64,000 nt of DNA from Gemmatimonas sp. (GTDB lineage Bacteria > Gemmatimonadota > Gemmatimonadetes > Gemmatimonadales > Gemmatimonadaceae), in the NCBI GenBank assembly GCA_025361705.1, contig JANYJW010000008.1, positions 1-64,000 of the forward strand, in the 5' to 3' direction. This document shows positions 18,127-28,069 of the stretch, piece after piece. A program made the position numbers and the translations under genes. Positions within the stretch are counted from its first letter, which is position 1. Each line of letters begins with the position of its first letter. The notes below the pieces were generated by a model that saw only the letters and a list, made by a program, of their open reading frames with translations, made no database searches and was not told the DNA's origin.

Positions 18127-18723
18127 GTGGCGAACATCTTTTCGTTCGAGGGGTTCGTTCCCGTGGTGCACGAGAGCGCGTACGTGCATGCCAATGCGAC
18201 CGTGGTCGGCAACGTGGTGATCGGGCGCGACGTGTACGTGGGGCCCTCGGCCGTGATCCGCGGTGATTGGGGCGGTGTCGCAATTGACGATGGCTGCAAC
18301 GTGCAGGAAGGGTGCATCGTGCACATGTTCCCCGGCATCGTGGTGCGGCTCGAGGCGGGCGCGCACATTGGCCACGGCGCGGTCGTGCATGGCGCGCACA
18401 TCGGCCGCAACGTCCTCATCGGCATGAACGCGGTGGTCATGGACCGCGCCGACATCGGTGACGAGAGTATCGTGGGCGCGCTCTGCTTTGTGCCCACCGA
18501 CATGCAGGTGCCGCCGCGATCGGTGGTGGTGGGCAACCCGGCGAAGATCGTGAAGGCGGTGAGCGACGAGATGCTCGCGTGGAAGACCGCAGGTACGGAG
18601 CTGTATCAGACCCTGCCGGCGCGCCTGCGCGAATCGCTGCAGCCGTGCGAACCGTTGCGCGAGGTGCCGGCGGACCGCGCCGTGCAGGCGGCCACGTACC
18701 AGATCTGGCACGACACGCGATGA
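18127..18723 (+). CDS. paaY: PaaY: hexapeptide-repeat thioesterase (gamma carbonic anhydrase-like)
   Basis: 198 residues, GTG start (reads MANIFSFEGFVPVVHESA). Left-handed beta-helix hexapeptides run from about 18 to 135 (VVGNVVIGRDVYVGPSAVI, HIGHGAVVHGAHIGRNVLIG). Histidines in NVQEGCIVHMF and HIGHGAVVHGA fit the metal site of the gamma carbonic anhydrase fold. Known PaaY hydrolyses dead-end CoA thioesters such as ring-1,2-dihydroxy-phenylacetyl-CoA, rescuing the pathway. It is 2 bases from paaJ and overlaps paaZ by 4 bases. Confidence 0.9.
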   Translation: MANIFSFEGFVPVVHESAYVHANATVVGNVVIGRDVYVGPSAVIRGDWGGVAIDDGCNVQEGCIVHMFPGIVVRLEAGAHIGHGAVVHGAHIGRNVLIGMNAVVMDRADIGDESIVGALCFVPTDMQVPPRSVVVGNPAKIVKAVSDEMLAWKTAGTELYQTLPARLRESLQPCEPLREVPADRAVQAATYQIWHDTR

Positions 18724-20804
18724 CATTCCCCACCCTGCTCGACCCGACAGGCGCCGCGCCGCGCCAACTGTTCAACTACGCGGCCGGTGAATGGGTGCAC
18801 GGCACCGGCGCGACCGCGCCGCTGCACCACGCCGTCACGGGCCGAGTGATTGCCGAGGCCGGCAGCGGCGGCATCGACTTTGCCGACATGGTGCAGCACG
18901 CGCGCACCGTGGGCGGCCCCGCGCTGCGCGCCCTGACGTTTCACCAGCGCGCACGGATGCTCAAGGGGCTCGCCCAGCACCTGATGGCGCGGGTCGAGGG
19001 CTATTACGCGGTGTCGGCCGCCACGGGTGCCACGCGGCGCGACGGCTGGGTGGACATCGAGGGCGGCATCGGCACGCTGTTCGCGTACGCCTCGCGAGGG
19101 CGCCGCGAGTTTCCCGACGAGCCGTTCCACGTGGAGGGGCCGACCGAGACGCTGTCGAAGGGCGGGACCTTTGTCGGCCGGCACATCTGCGTGCCACTCG
19201 AAGGCGTGGCCGTGCACATCAACGCATTCAACTTCCCCGTGTGGGGCATGCTCGAGAAGCTGGCGCCCACGCTGCTGGCGGGCGTGCCGGCCATCGTGAA
19301 GCCGGCGACGATCACGAGCTTCCTCACCGAGGCGGTGTTCGCGGACATCATCGCCAGCGGCGTCTTGCCGGCCGGCAGCGTCCAGCTCATCTGCGGCAGC
19401 GCCGGCGACCTGCTGGATCACCTCGACGGACAGTGCGCCGTGGCGTTCACCGGCAGCGCCGACACGGCGCGCCTGTTGCGGCAGCGCGACGCGATCGTGC
19501 AGCACAACGTGCGGTTCAACGCCGAGGCCGATTCACTCAACTTCTCGATGCTGGGGCCCGATGCCACGCCCGGGACGGAGGAGTTTGCGCTGTTCATCCG
19601 CGAGGTGGCCAACGAGATGACATCCAAGGCCGGGCAGAAATGCACGGCCATTCGGCGCACGCTGGTGCCCGAGTCGCTGGTCGATGAAGTGGCGGCAGCG
19701 ATCGGCGCACGACTCGCCGGCATTGTCATTGGCGACCCCGCCGTTGAGGGCGTGCGCATGGGCCCGCTCGCGGCCCAGGCGCAGGTGGGCGAGGTGCAGC
19801 GCGCGGTGGATGCCATCGGCCATGACGCGGAGCTCGTGTACGGCGAGGTGGGCCTACCCGACGTCACGGGCGCCGACGCCGCGCGCGGCGCGTTCTACCC
19901 CATCTTGCTGTTTGCGTCGGCCGACCCGCTGCGCCGCACCGCACCGCACGATGTTGAAGCGTTTGGTCCGGTGAATACGCTGATGCCGTACCGGACGGTC
20001 GATGAAGCCATCGCGCTGGCGCGCCGCGGGCGCGGATCGCTGGTGGGGTCGGTGTTCACGGGTGACGATGCCGTGGCACGCACGATGGCGCTGGGCACGG
20101 CGGCGCATCACGGCCGCCTGCTGCTCGCCAACCGGCACACGGCCACGGAGAGCACGGGCCATGGTTCGCCACTGCCCGGGCTGGTGCATGGCGGCCCGGG
20201 CCGCGCGGGCGGCGGCGAGGAAATGGGCGGCGCCCGCGGTGTGCTGCATTACATGCAACGCACCGCGTTGCAGGGGTCGCCCACCACGCTGTCGCGCGTG
20301 GTGCACCAACACATGCCCGGCGCGGCACCGTGTGGCGATGCCGTGCATCCGTTCCGCAAGCACTTCGAGGAACTCGCGATTGGCGAGACGCTGATCACCG
20401 CGTCGCGCACCATCACCGCCGACGATGTCGACCGTTTCTCGGCGCTGTCGGGCGATCATTTCTACGCGCACCAGAGCGACCAGATGGCGCGACTGGGCGT
20501 CTTTGAACGCCGCGTCGCACACGGCTACCTCGTGTTGTCGGCATCGGCCGGACTGTTCGTCGATCCGGCACCAGGTCCGGTGCTCGCCAACTACGGGCTC
20601 GAGGGGCTGCGGTTCGTACAGCCGGTGCATCCCGGCGACGCGATCCACGCCCGGCTCACATGCAAGCAGAAGACGGCCAAGGACACACCGGCAGATGGCA
20701 TCCCGCAGGGCATCGTGGCCTGGGACGTTGAGGTGCGCAACCAGGCCGACGAACCGGTGGCGGTCTACACCATCCTGACGCTGGTGCGGCGGCGGCGCGG
20801 GTAG
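18720..20804 (+). CDS. paaZ: PaaZ: bifunctional oxepin-CoA hydrolase / aldehyde dehydrogenase
   Basis: 694 residues, full length for the two-domain enzyme. The N-terminal NADP aldehyde dehydrogenase (about 15-530) has [21 protein letters not shown]269 in [10 protein letters not shown] and catalytic C308 in GQKCTAIRR. The C-terminal MaoC-type hydratase (about 560-690) has [15 protein letters not shown] and [10 protein letters not shown]. It opens the oxepin-CoA ring and oxidises the resulting semialdehyde, preventing its cyclisation to a toxic dead end. The start overlaps the paaY stop (ATGA). It is the last gene of the paaGHJYZ unit. Confidence 0.95.
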   Translation: MTFPTLLDPTGAAPRQLFNYAAGEWVHGTGATAPLHHAVTGRVIAEAGSGGIDFADMVQHARTVGGPALRALTFHQRARMLKGLAQHLMARVEGYYAVSAATGATRRDGWVDIEGGIGTLFAYASRGRREFPDEPFHVEGPTETLSKGGTFVGRHICVPLEGVAVHINAFNFPVWGMLEKLAPTLLAGVPAIVKPATITSFLTEAVFADIIASGVLPAGSVQLICGSAGDLLDHLDGQCAVAFTGSADTARLLRQRDAIVQHNVRFNAEADSLNFSMLGPDATPGTEEFALFIREVANEMTSKAGQKCTAIRRTLVPESLVDEVAAAIGARLAGIVIGDPAVEGVRMGPLAAQAQVGEVQRAVDAIGHDAELVYGEVGLPDVTGADAARGAFYPILLFASADPLRRTAPHDVEAFGPVNTLMPYRTVDEAIALARRGRGSLVGSVFTGDDAVARTMALGTAAHHGRLLLANRHTATESTGHGSPLPGLVHGGPGRAGGGEEMGGARGVLHYMQRTALQGSPTTLSRVVHQHMPGAAPCGDAVHPFRKHFEELAIGETLITASRTITADDVDRFSALSGDHFYAHQSDQMARLGVFERRVAHGYLVLSASAGLFVDPAPGPVLANYGLEGLRFVQPVHPGDAIHARLTCKQKTAKDTPADGIPQGIVAWDVEVRNQADEPVAVYTILTLVRRRRG

Positions 20805-20975
20805 CCCGTGCGCTTGGGTACTGGATGCTCGCTACAGGCCTGCGAAAGAATGCTATATTGAGAATCGAATGTCGGGTCTCCGCGGCTGGAACGGCCAGCG
20901 GTTTCACGACGTTCGGCTGACCGGGACGCCGCCGCGTGGGCGTTCCCCTCCCCCATCTGCAGGAGACCACCCTCG

Positions 20976-22004
20976 ATGCAACTTCGATTCGCTTCGCTCG
21001 CGCTGGCGCTCGCAGCGGCCGTGCCGCTGGCGGCGCAACAGCCCACCCTCGTACCCGTCGAGATTGGGGCCTACGCCCAGTTCACGAAGTTTGCCGACGT
21101 CACCAAGCTCGACAACGCGTATGGCATCGGTGGATTGATCAGCATCCCGCTGGTCAAGCGCCTCGCCTTCCAGTACGAAGGCGACTACGGCACGACGCAT
21201 AGCGCCCGCGTGGGTGACCTGAGCGCGCTGAACCACCGCTTTGACCTCATTTACCATTTCCCATGGGGCGACCGCCGGTCGTTCTTCGTGGGCGGTGGCT
21301 GGACCGGCTCGCAGTACAAGTCGGACACGACGCTCAACCAGTTCGACTCGGGCATGAATGCGCAGGTGGGCGTGCGGTGGTGCCTGGGCAACGACTGGGC
21401 GCTGCGCACGAGCGCGGTGATGGACTTCAAGGATCCGTCGGATCAGGTGCCGACGGGCGACCGTACACAGACGCTGAGCCTGCGCGCGGGTCTCAGCCGC
21501 TTCTTCGGCGGCAAGACCACGCCGTGCATGGTTGTGGCACCGGTCATCGCGCCACCCCCGCCACCGCCGCCGGCTCCCGCGCCGCCGCCGCCCCCGCCGC
21601 CGGCCCCGAAGGCCGAGCCGGCACCGGCTCCGGCACCGCCGCCGCCCGCTCCGGCCCCCAAGCCGCGCGAGATCTTCCGCATGAGCGGCGTGTACTTTGC
21701 GTTTGACAAGAGCGCCCTGACCAAGGCCGGCAAGGACACGCTGGAAATGGCGGTGAAGTACCTCAATGCCAACCCGGGCTCGAAGGTCGAGATCCAGGGA
21801 CACACCGACAGCCTCGGCACCGATGCCTACAACCGGTCGCTGTCTGACCGTCGCGCCACCACCGTGATGAAATATCTCGTGTCGCGCGGCATCGACCCCT
21901 CGCGCATGTCGGCGAAGGGGATGGGTGAGAGCGAGCCGACCGCCGACAACGGCACCAAGGCGGGACGTGCGCTGAACCGGCGGGTCGTGATCATCGAGTT
22001 GTAA
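20976..22004 (+). CDS. OmpA-family outer-membrane protein with proline-rich linker
   Basis: 342 residues. Signal peptide ending PLAAQQ. An eight-strand-type beta-barrel at about 25-175 (FDLIYHFPWGDRRSFFVGGGW), an unusually pure Pro/Ala linker at about 187-225, and an OmpA C-terminal peptidoglycan-binding domain at 226-342 (VYFAFDKSALTKAGKDTL, IQGHTDSLGTDAYNRSLSDRRA). It anchors the outer membrane to peptidoglycan. AGGAGA at 20961-20966 supports the ATG. TATATT at 20854-20859 is a possible -10 box without a clear -35. A strong terminator follows, so the gene is probably monocistronic. Confidence 0.92.
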   Translation: MQLRFASLALALAAAVPLAAQQPTLVPVEIGAYAQFTKFADVTKLDNAYGIGGLISIPLVKRLAFQYEGDYGTTHSARVGDLSALNHRFDLIYHFPWGDRRSFFVGGGWTGSQYKSDTTLNQFDSGMNAQVGVRWCLGNDWALRTSAVMDFKDPSDQVPTGDRTQTLSLRAGLSRFFGGKTTPCMVVAPVIAPPPPPPPAPAPPPPPPPAPKAEPAPAPAPPPPAPAPKPREIFRMSGVYFAFDKSALTKAGKDTLEMAVKYLNANPGSKVEIQGHTDSLGTDAYNRSLSDRRATTVMKYLVSRGIDPSRMSAKGMGESEPTADNGTKAGRALNRRVVIIEL

Positions 22005-22040
22005 CGACGACCTGGGATTTCGATTCGCGATCTCGTCAGG

Positions 22041-22072
22041 GAATGGGGGGAGCCTCCGGGCTCCCCCCATTC
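22041..22072 (+). terminator. Intrinsic terminator after the OmpA-like gene
   Basis: A perfect 14-bp stem, GAATGGGGGGAGCC with its exact inverse, closed by a TCCG tetraloop and followed by TCTCGTG. It shares the G6-AGCC / GGCT-C6 core with the hairpin at 38432. Confidence 0.9.
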
Positions 22073-22236
22073 TCGTGCGGCGCACGGCGGGGGTGCGCCA
22101 ACCCGCAGTCTCTCGGGACAGCCAATACCCTCACGCCTCGGCTGGCGTCACATCAAGGGCATGGTCGGCGAGGGGTTACCGACGCTGGCTTTACCTCCTA
22201 CTCTATAAGAAGTTGATTTTCCTTCTCATTTGGACG

Positions 22237-22266
22237 TTGACAGTCTTTTGCATCCGGCCTTACTCT
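22237..22266 (+). promoter_or_regulatory. Candidate sigma-70 promoter of the SusC-SusD operon
   Basis: TTGACA (22237-22242) with an 18-base spacer to TACTCT (22261-22266), in the most AT-rich stretch of the 314-base gap 22073-22386 before SusC. The -35 is a perfect consensus match and the -10 is weak. The rest of the gap holds no gene I can support. Confidence 0.5.
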
Positions 22267-22386
22267 ATCCCGGTTGCACGGCGCGTACCCACCCCGTTTT
22301 TCCACTCCCCCCGGAGACATCCGCCCGACAGCTCACGAGCGGATGGTTGTTGCCCGATTCACTGCCACCAGAACCCGGTACACCTC

Positions 22387-25300
22387 ATGATGAAACACAG
22401 AGCACTCATGGTGTTGATGGGAATAACCCTGTTTGCGGCGCAGGCGTTTGCGCAGCAGAAGACCGTGACCGGCAAGGTCACGGGTGACGTTGGTGCGCCG
22501 TTGTCCGGGGCATCGGTGGTCATCAAGGGGACCCGCTTCGGCACCCTGACCAATAATGACGGCAACTATTCCATTCGCGCCGAGGCCGGGCAGGTGCTGC
22601 AGTTCCGGCTCATTGGCAACGCGATGGAAGAGCGCACCGTCGGCGCCGCCGATGTCATCAACGTGACGCTCAAGAAGGTCGCCACGAGCTTGAACGCGAT
22701 GGTTGTGACGGCCCTGGGCCAGAGCACTCAGAAGCGTTCGCTCGGCACCGCGCAGCAGTCGATTGACGGCGTCGAGATTGCGCAGACCAACCGCGAGAAC
22801 TTCATCAATGCGCTGCAAGGGCGCGTGGCGGGCGTCGAAGTCTCGAGCAGCTCGGGCACCCCGGGCGCGTCGACGGTGATCACCATCCGCGGCGTCAGTT
22901 CGATCTCGAGCAGTAATCAGCCGCTGATGATCATCGACGGCCTGCCGCTGGACAACAAGACGCTCAACACGGGCGTGCTGGCGTCGGACAATCCCACGTC
23001 CGGCATCGCGTTCAGCAACCGCGGCCTCGACTTCACGAACCGCGCCGCCGACATCAACCCCGACGACATCGAGAGCATCGTGGTCCTCAAGGGACCCGAG
23101 GCCTCGGCGCTCTACGGCATCGACGCGGGCAACGGCGCCATCGTGATCACCACGAAGCGCGGCAAGCCGGGCACGGGCGGCTTCGAGTACAGCAACAGCT
23201 TCCGCACGGACAAGACGGGCAACTACCCGTCGCTCCAGCGCACCTATGGCCCGACGAACTCGCTCGGCACGACGACGACGGACTTCACCTATTGGGGCCT
23301 TCCGTACGCGGCCGGCACCACGTTCTACGATAACGTCCCCGGCTTCTTCCGCTCATCGCTGACGCAGAAGCACAACCTCAGCTTCAGCGGCGCCGCGCCG
23401 GACAACCGCATCAACTACCGCGTGTCGGTTTCAGAAGACAAGCAGCAGGGCGTCATTCCGAACTCGGACTACGGCCGCATCACGCTGATGGGCGCCACGC
23501 AGGGCGTCGTGAACTCGTGGCTCAAGGCTGACGCGACGATGACGTACTCGTACGCGACGAACAACCAGCCGTTCAAGGGCTCGGGCGGACCGCTGATCGG
23601 CCTGCTCATCTGGCCGCAGACGGACGCCGCCAGCCAGTGGTTGACGCCCACCGGACTGCGCCGCCGCCTGACGCTGGCCTCGTCGGCGACCGAGACGGAC
23701 AATCCGTACTTCAGCGTCAACAAGAACAAGATCAACTCGGTGAACAACCGCATCATGACGAACGTCGGCTTCACCATTGCGCCGTGGAGCTGGGGCAACC
23801 TGAAGACGAACGTCGGCGTCGACGCGTACACGAACAACAACCTCGTCCTGCGCCATCCGGAGAGCGTGCAGGGCTTCAGCAACGGCGGCGTACTCGACAT
23901 CGCCGACAACATGACGCGCAACATCTCGGCGCAGACGCTGCTGACGTTCAACAGCCGCCAGCTCTGGAAGGGGCTGTCGGTGAGCGGCGTGGTCGGCAAC
24001 GCCGTGAAGGACGAGAGCGACAACACGAACGCCGAGCGTGGCATCAAGTTCATGGACCCGAACTTCATCTCGATCAACAACACCGAGTTGAGCACCCGCT
24101 ACGCCTGGAGCAACCTGTTCCGCCGCCGCGTGGTCAGCGGCTTCGGCAGCGCGACGTTCGACTACCAGCACTACCTGTACGTGACCGTCACGGGACGCAA
24201 TGACTGGACGTCGACGATTCCGCCGGGGCGCAACTCGTTCTTCTATCCCTCGCTCAACTCGTCCTTCATCTTCACTGACGCCTTCCCGTCCCTTACCAAG
24301 TTCCTGACGTCGGGCAAGCTCCGCGCCGGTTGGGCGGAAGTGGGCAAGGACGCGCGGCCCTATTCGTATCTCCCCTCGCTTGAATCCAAGACGACGACCG
24401 GTGGCGGCTATGGCTATGGCTTCACCGGCCCGAACCCGCTCCTCAAGCCGGAGTTTGCGACCTCGAAGGAAATCGGCACCGAGCTGAGCTTCCTCGACGA
24501 CCGGCTCGGCATCGACGCGACGTACTACCGCAAGGAGACCCGCGACCAGATCGTCCAGGGCGCACGCGGCAGCTACGGCACCGGGTTCGTCCTGATGAAC
24601 CTGAACGGCGCGGCGACGCGCACGACCGGCTGGGAGTTCACGCTCCGCGGCACGCCGTATATGAAGAACGGCCTGACGTGGGACTTTGTGGCCAACTGGA
24701 TGCACGTGCGCGCCATCACGCTCTCCCTGCCGAGCAACTTGCCGGAAGCGTACAACTCCGACACGTGGCTGTACGGCAACGTCCGCAACGGCACGGTGCC
24801 GGGGCAGAGCCTGATGTCGCTGACCGGTCTCTTCTACCTGCGCAACAACGACGGGAAGATCCTGATCGAGCCGACGACGGGTCTCCCGCTGCGCGCGTCA
24901 AGCTTCATTGATCGCGGCTACGATCGTCAGCCGAAGTGGACGATGGGCGTGACGAACACGATCCGGTACCAGAAGTTCTCGCTCAACTTCCTGCTCGACT
25001 TCCGCCGCGGCGGCGACGTGTTCAACGCCACGGATCACTTCCTGACGGTGCGCGGGCTGGCGGAGCGCACGGCCGACCGCGAAGTGCCGCGTGTGATTCC
25101 TGGCGTGCTGCGCGACGGCAAGGAAAACACCGCGACGCCGACGATGAACAACATCGTCGTCATCCCGGCGCAGCAGAACGGGTACTACATCTTCATGAGC
25201 GAAGAGCTGTTCATCGAGAAGAACATCAACTGGGTGCGGCTCAAGGACATCACGCTTCGCTATCAGCTGCCGGGCCGGTATTTCGGCGCGCGCGACGCCA

Positions 25301-25470
25301 GCGTCTTCGTGACCGGCACGGACCTGTTCCTGAAGACCAACTACACGGGTCTGGACCCGGTCGTGAACGGCAATACGGCGGCGACGGGCGGTTCGAGCGG
25401 CGTCGGCATCGACTTCGGCAACTTCCCAATGCCGAAGGGTCTGGCGTTCGGTCTCAAGGTAGGGTTCTAA
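22387..25470 (+). CDS. SusC/RagA family TonB-linked outer-membrane transporter
   Basis: 1027 residues from the first ATG of ATGATG at 22387. Signal peptide MMKHRALMVLMG... ending AFAQ. A CarboxypepD_reg-like domain at about 25-105 (TVTGKVTGDVGAPLSGASVV), then the SusC plug with GRVAGVEVSSSSGTPGAST, IRGVSSISSSNQPLMIIDG and IESIVVLKGPEASALYG, then the barrel to the C-terminal FGLKVGF. With SusD, 2 bases downstream, it would form a pedal-bin importer for glycans or peptides; the ligand is unknown. An in-frame extension to 22075 runs through the promoter and is rejected. Confidence 0.95.
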   Translation: MMKHRALMVLMGITLFAAQAFAQQKTVTGKVTGDVGAPLSGASVVIKGTRFGTLTNNDGNYSIRAEAGQVLQFRLIGNAMEERTVGAADVINVTLKKVATSLNAMVVTALGQSTQKRSLGTAQQSIDGVEIAQTNRENFINALQGRVAGVEVSSSSGTPGASTVITIRGVSSISSSNQPLMIIDGLPLDNKTLNTGVLASDNPTSGIAFSNRGLDFTNRAADINPDDIESIVVLKGPEASALYGIDAGNGAIVITTKRGKPGTGGFEYSNSFRTDKTGNYPSLQRTYGPTNSLGTTTTDFTYWGLPYAAGTTFYDNVPGFFRSSLTQKHNLSFSGAAPDNRINYRVSVSEDKQQGVIPNSDYGRITLMGATQGVVNSWLKADATMTYSYATNNQPFKGSGGPLIGLLIWPQTDAASQWLTPTGLRRRLTLASSATETDNPYFSVNKNKINSVNNRIMTNVGFTIAPWSWGNLKTNVGVDAYTNNNLVLRHPESVQGFSNGGVLDIADNMTRNISAQTLLTFNSRQLWKGLSVSGVVGNAVKDESDNTNAERGIKFMDPNFISINNTELSTRYAWSNLFRRRVVSGFGSATFDYQHYLYVTVTGRNDWTSTIPPGRNSFFYPSLNSSFIFTDAFPSLTKFLTSGKLRAGWAEVGKDARPYSYLPSLESKTTTGGGYGYGFTGPNPLLKPEFATSKEIGTELSFLDDRLGIDATYYRKETRDQIVQGARGSYGTGFVLMNLNGAATRTTGWEFTLRGTPYMKNGLTWDFVANWMHVRAITLSLPSNLPEAYNSDTWLYGNVRNGTVPGQSLMSLTGLFYLRNNDGKILIEPTTGLPLRASSFIDRGYDRQPKWTMGVTNTIRYQKFSLNFLLDFRRGGDVFNATDHFLTVRGLAERTADREVPRVIPGVLRDGKENTATPTMNNIVVIPAQQNGYYIFMSEELFIEKNINWVRLKDITLRYQLPGRYFGARDASVFVTGTDLFLKTNYTGLDPVVNGNTAATGGSSGVGIDFGNFPMPKGLAFGLKVGF

Positions 25471-25472
25471 CC

Positions 25473-27122
25473 ATGACACATACTCTCAGCACTTCAGAGC
25501 GCGGCGGCACGCGCCGGACCTCCCTGATGGAACAGTCGATGAAACTCCTGCGTGGAGCAGTGCTCGCCGGCGGCCTGGCGCTATCGGTGACCAGTTGCAA
25601 AGTCAACGACTTCCTGGACGTCAACACCAACCCCAACGGCCCGTCGGCGACGACACTGTCGCCCTATCTGTACCTGCCGCCGATGGAGCATTGGATGGTC
25701 ACGGCGCCGCTGTATGACGGCCGGTTCATCGGCCGCTATACGCAGATGTGGAACCTCTGCTGCTCGAGCGTGCCAAGCACGTGGGACCGCATGGGCTACG
25801 ACCCGAGCAGCGACAACGGCGGCGAGCACTGGCGTGACGTGTACTGGTCGCTCGGCCAGAACATGCTGGACATGATCGCCAAGGCCGAAGCAGACCAGCG
25901 CTATGACATCGCCGGCGTGGGCTACGTCATGAAGGCCTGGGGCTTCATGACGCTCACCGACATCCACGGCGAGATCATCGTCAAGCAGGCGTGGGATCAG
26001 ACGCGCTACTACTTCGACTACGACTCGCAGGAGTACGCGTACACCGAGGCGCTGCGCCTGCTCGACGTGGCCATCGGCAACCTGCAGCACACGGACGGCA
26101 AGGTCGACGCGAACTACTGGAAGAGCGGCGACCCGATGTACAACGGCGATCGCACCAAGTGGCTGAAGCTGGCGTACGGCCTCAAGGCCATTGCGTTGAA
26201 CCACTTCTCCAACAAGTCGACGTACGCGCCGGCCAAGGTGATGGCGCTGGTGGATTCGTCGTTTGCGAGCAACGCCGACGACGCGTTGCTGTACTATGCG
26301 TCGCTGGGGGCAAACGACGACCGCAACTTCTGGGGCCCGACGCGCGGCAACCTGCCGTCGTACCGGCAGGGAGCATTCGCCGTGTCGCTGGTGAACGGCA
26401 CCGTGTTCAACGGCACCGTGGACCCGCGCATGAGTCGCATGATGTCGCCGTCGCCTGACGGCCTGTACCGCGGCTACTCGGTGGACGCCACCGCGGCGCT
26501 GACCCCCACGCAGGCCCCGAACAACCTCTGGGGATACGTCGGCACGGCGGGCCTCGGATTGCCGTCGCGCTACATCTTCTCCGACAAGACGCGCATGCCG
26601 TTCGTCACGTATGCCGAGTTGCAGTTCGTCAAGGCCGAGGCGGCCTTCCGGATGGGCGACAAGGCGAACGCGCTCACGGCGTACAAGAACGGCGTCGCGG
26701 CGCATCTCGACTTTGTGAACGCGCGCAACACGGACGACGGCCAGACACCGACGCAGATCTCGGCGACGGAAAAGGCGACGTTCCTCGCGGATCCGAATAT
26801 CGTGCCGGCGTCAGCCAGCGGCCTCACGATATCCCAGATCATGACGCAGAAGTACATCGCTCTGTGGGGCTGGGGCTTTGACGAGATCTGGATGGACATG
26901 CGTCGCTTCCATTACACCGACATCGACGCGGCGACGGGCAAGCAGGTGTACCCCGGCTTTGCCTTCCCGACGAACCTGTACCCGGACAACGCGAGCAAGC
27001 CCGTCTATCGCATTCGTCCGCGCTACAACTCCGAATACGTGTGGAACATCGCCACGCTGACGAACCTTGGCGCCATGGCGGCGGACTACCACACGAAGCC
27101 GACGTGGATCATCAACCCATAA
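25473..27122 (+). CDS. SusD/RagB-like nutrient-binding outer-membrane lipoprotein
   Basis: 549 residues from the ATG at 25473; an ATG at 25539 (MKLLRGAVLAG) gives a more typical lipoprotein signal. The lipobox is LSVTSC. The mature start KVNDFLDVNTNPNGPS is characteristic of the SusD-like subfamily, and TPR-type helices and FTYAELQFVKAEAAFRMG-like signatures follow in the C-terminal third. It caps the SusC barrel and delivers ligand. It lies 2 bases after SusC and abuts the next gene, so the three form one operon. Confidence 0.92.
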   Translation: MTHTLSTSERGGTRRTSLMEQSMKLLRGAVLAGGLALSVTSCKVNDFLDVNTNPNGPSATTLSPYLYLPPMEHWMVTAPLYDGRFIGRYTQMWNLCCSSVPSTWDRMGYDPSSDNGGEHWRDVYWSLGQNMLDMIAKAEADQRYDIAGVGYVMKAWGFMTLTDIHGEIIVKQAWDQTRYYFDYDSQEYAYTEALRLLDVAIGNLQHTDGKVDANYWKSGDPMYNGDRTKWLKLAYGLKAIALNHFSNKSTYAPAKVMALVDSSFASNADDALLYYASLGANDDRNFWGPTRGNLPSYRQGAFAVSLVNGTVFNGTVDPRMSRMMSPSPDGLYRGYSVDATAALTPTQAPNNLWGYVGTAGLGLPSRYIFSDKTRMPFVTYAELQFVKAEAAFRMGDKANALTAYKNGVAAHLDFVNARNTDDGQTPTQISATEKATFLADPNIVPASASGLTISQIMTQKYIALWGWGFDEIWMDMRRFHYTDIDAATGKQVYPGFAFPTNLYPDNASKPVYRIRPRYNSEYVWNIATLTNLGAMAADYHTKPTWIINP

Positions 27123-27920
27123 ATGACCATGACTAAGATCAGAACTCTCGCGTTGCTGTTCGGAGCGTCGCTGCTCGCGTCGTGTGGTGATTCCGCAGTT
27201 CAGGTGATTGCCGCCCCCGAGCCCAACGCGGGCACGCGCATCCGATTCTTCAACTTCGGCGTCAGTGCGCCAGGCGTGCACTTCTACGCCAATGACACCA
27301 AGGTGGCGGCCGCCGCCGAGGTTGGGTTTACCCAATCGCCGATTACGGGCGTCGCCACGGGTGGCACCGAGTCGGTGACGGGTACGGCCAGCGGCAGCGT
27401 CGCCGCTGGCGGCTACTACACGTCGATCGCGCCGGCCAGCTACAAGTTCAACGCCCGCATCGCCGCGGTCGTCGACAACGGCCTGCAGATCGCCTCGACC
27501 ACGACGGCCCTCGAGTCGGGCAAGCGGTACTCGTTCTACATCAGCGGCATCTACGACGCGACGGCCAAGACGGCCGATTCGTTCATCGTGGAAGACAAGT
27601 ACACGGACGCGTACGACTGGAGCAACGCCATGGTGCGGTTTGTGAACGCGAGCTCCAACTCGTCGCCGATGACGCTGTATGCGAAAAACCAGACCACCGC
27701 GGTGGAAAGTGCCGTCGGAGCGGACGTCGCGTATAAGGGCGCTGGGGCGTTCGTGACTCTGGCTCCGGGCACCTATGACCTCCGGTCGGCAGTCGCCGGC
27801 GCATCGACGAACGCAATCGCGCGCACCGGCGTGGCGTTCGTCGCTGGCAAGATCTACACGATCACGGCGCGCGGCAGCATCATCAGTTCGCCGGCGCTGG
27901 ACAATACGGCGAACCGGTAG
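27123..27920 (+). CDS. DUF4397 lipoprotein
   Basis: 265 residues beginning at the base after the SusD stop. Lipoprotein signal with lipobox LLASC at about residues 17-21. Two tandem DUF4397-type repeats: TRIRFFNFGVSAPGVHFYAN and AMVRFVNASSNSSPMTLYAK, each followed by Y-K-F/Y-D-L strands (PASYKFNARIA, PGTYDLRSAVAG). DUF4397 proteins are surface beta-sandwich repeats of unknown function. Position in the SusCD operon suggests a surface-exposed accessory, perhaps a ligand or polymer adhesin (inference). A nested inverted repeat and terminator follow. Confidence 0.85.
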   Translation: MTMTKIRTLALLFGASLLASCGDSAVQVIAAPEPNAGTRIRFFNFGVSAPGVHFYANDTKVAAAAEVGFTQSPITGVATGGTESVTGTASGSVAAGGYYTSIAPASYKFNARIAAVVDNGLQIASTTTALESGKRYSFYISGIYDATAKTADSFIVEDKYTDAYDWSNAMVRFVNASSNSSPMTLYAKNQTTAVESAVGADVAYKGAGAFVTLAPGTYDLRSAVAGASTNAIARTGVAFVAGKIYTITARGSIISSPALDNTANR

Positions 27921-27935
27921 GCAGATCGAGGATCT

Positions 27936-28069
27936 GGAATCCGGATTGCGATAGAGGATTCCGACACCGGCTTGCGATGGTCGATTGGTGTGGGGGGACT
28001 TCCTTCGGGGAGCCCCCCCATCGCCTATCGGTATCATGTATCGTAGTCCTTGATCGCAATCCGGATTCC
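27936..28069. repeat. 17-bp inverted repeat enclosing a terminator
   Basis: The 17 bases at 27936-27952 are the exact reverse complement of 28053-28069. Outer arms GATCGAGG (27924-27931) and CCTCAATC (28072-28079) extend the pairing with one mismatch. The core holds the G6/C6 hairpin at 27991-28020. The right arm resembles the sequence at 38497-38510 (TCCTGATCGCAATCC). Confidence 0.85.
27991..28020 (+). terminator. Intrinsic terminator with TTCG loop
   Basis: A stem of about 12 bp (TGGGGGG ... CCCCCCA, one mismatch and one G-U pair) closed by C-TTCG-G, the extra-stable tetraloop. It ends the SusC-SusD-DUF4397 transcript before dinB. Confidence 0.85.

Noticed and set aside
20854-20859. Promoter with TATATT for the OmpA-like gene
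   Set aside because: A -10-like box is present but no reasonable -35 at the right spacing, so it is only mentioned under the gene.
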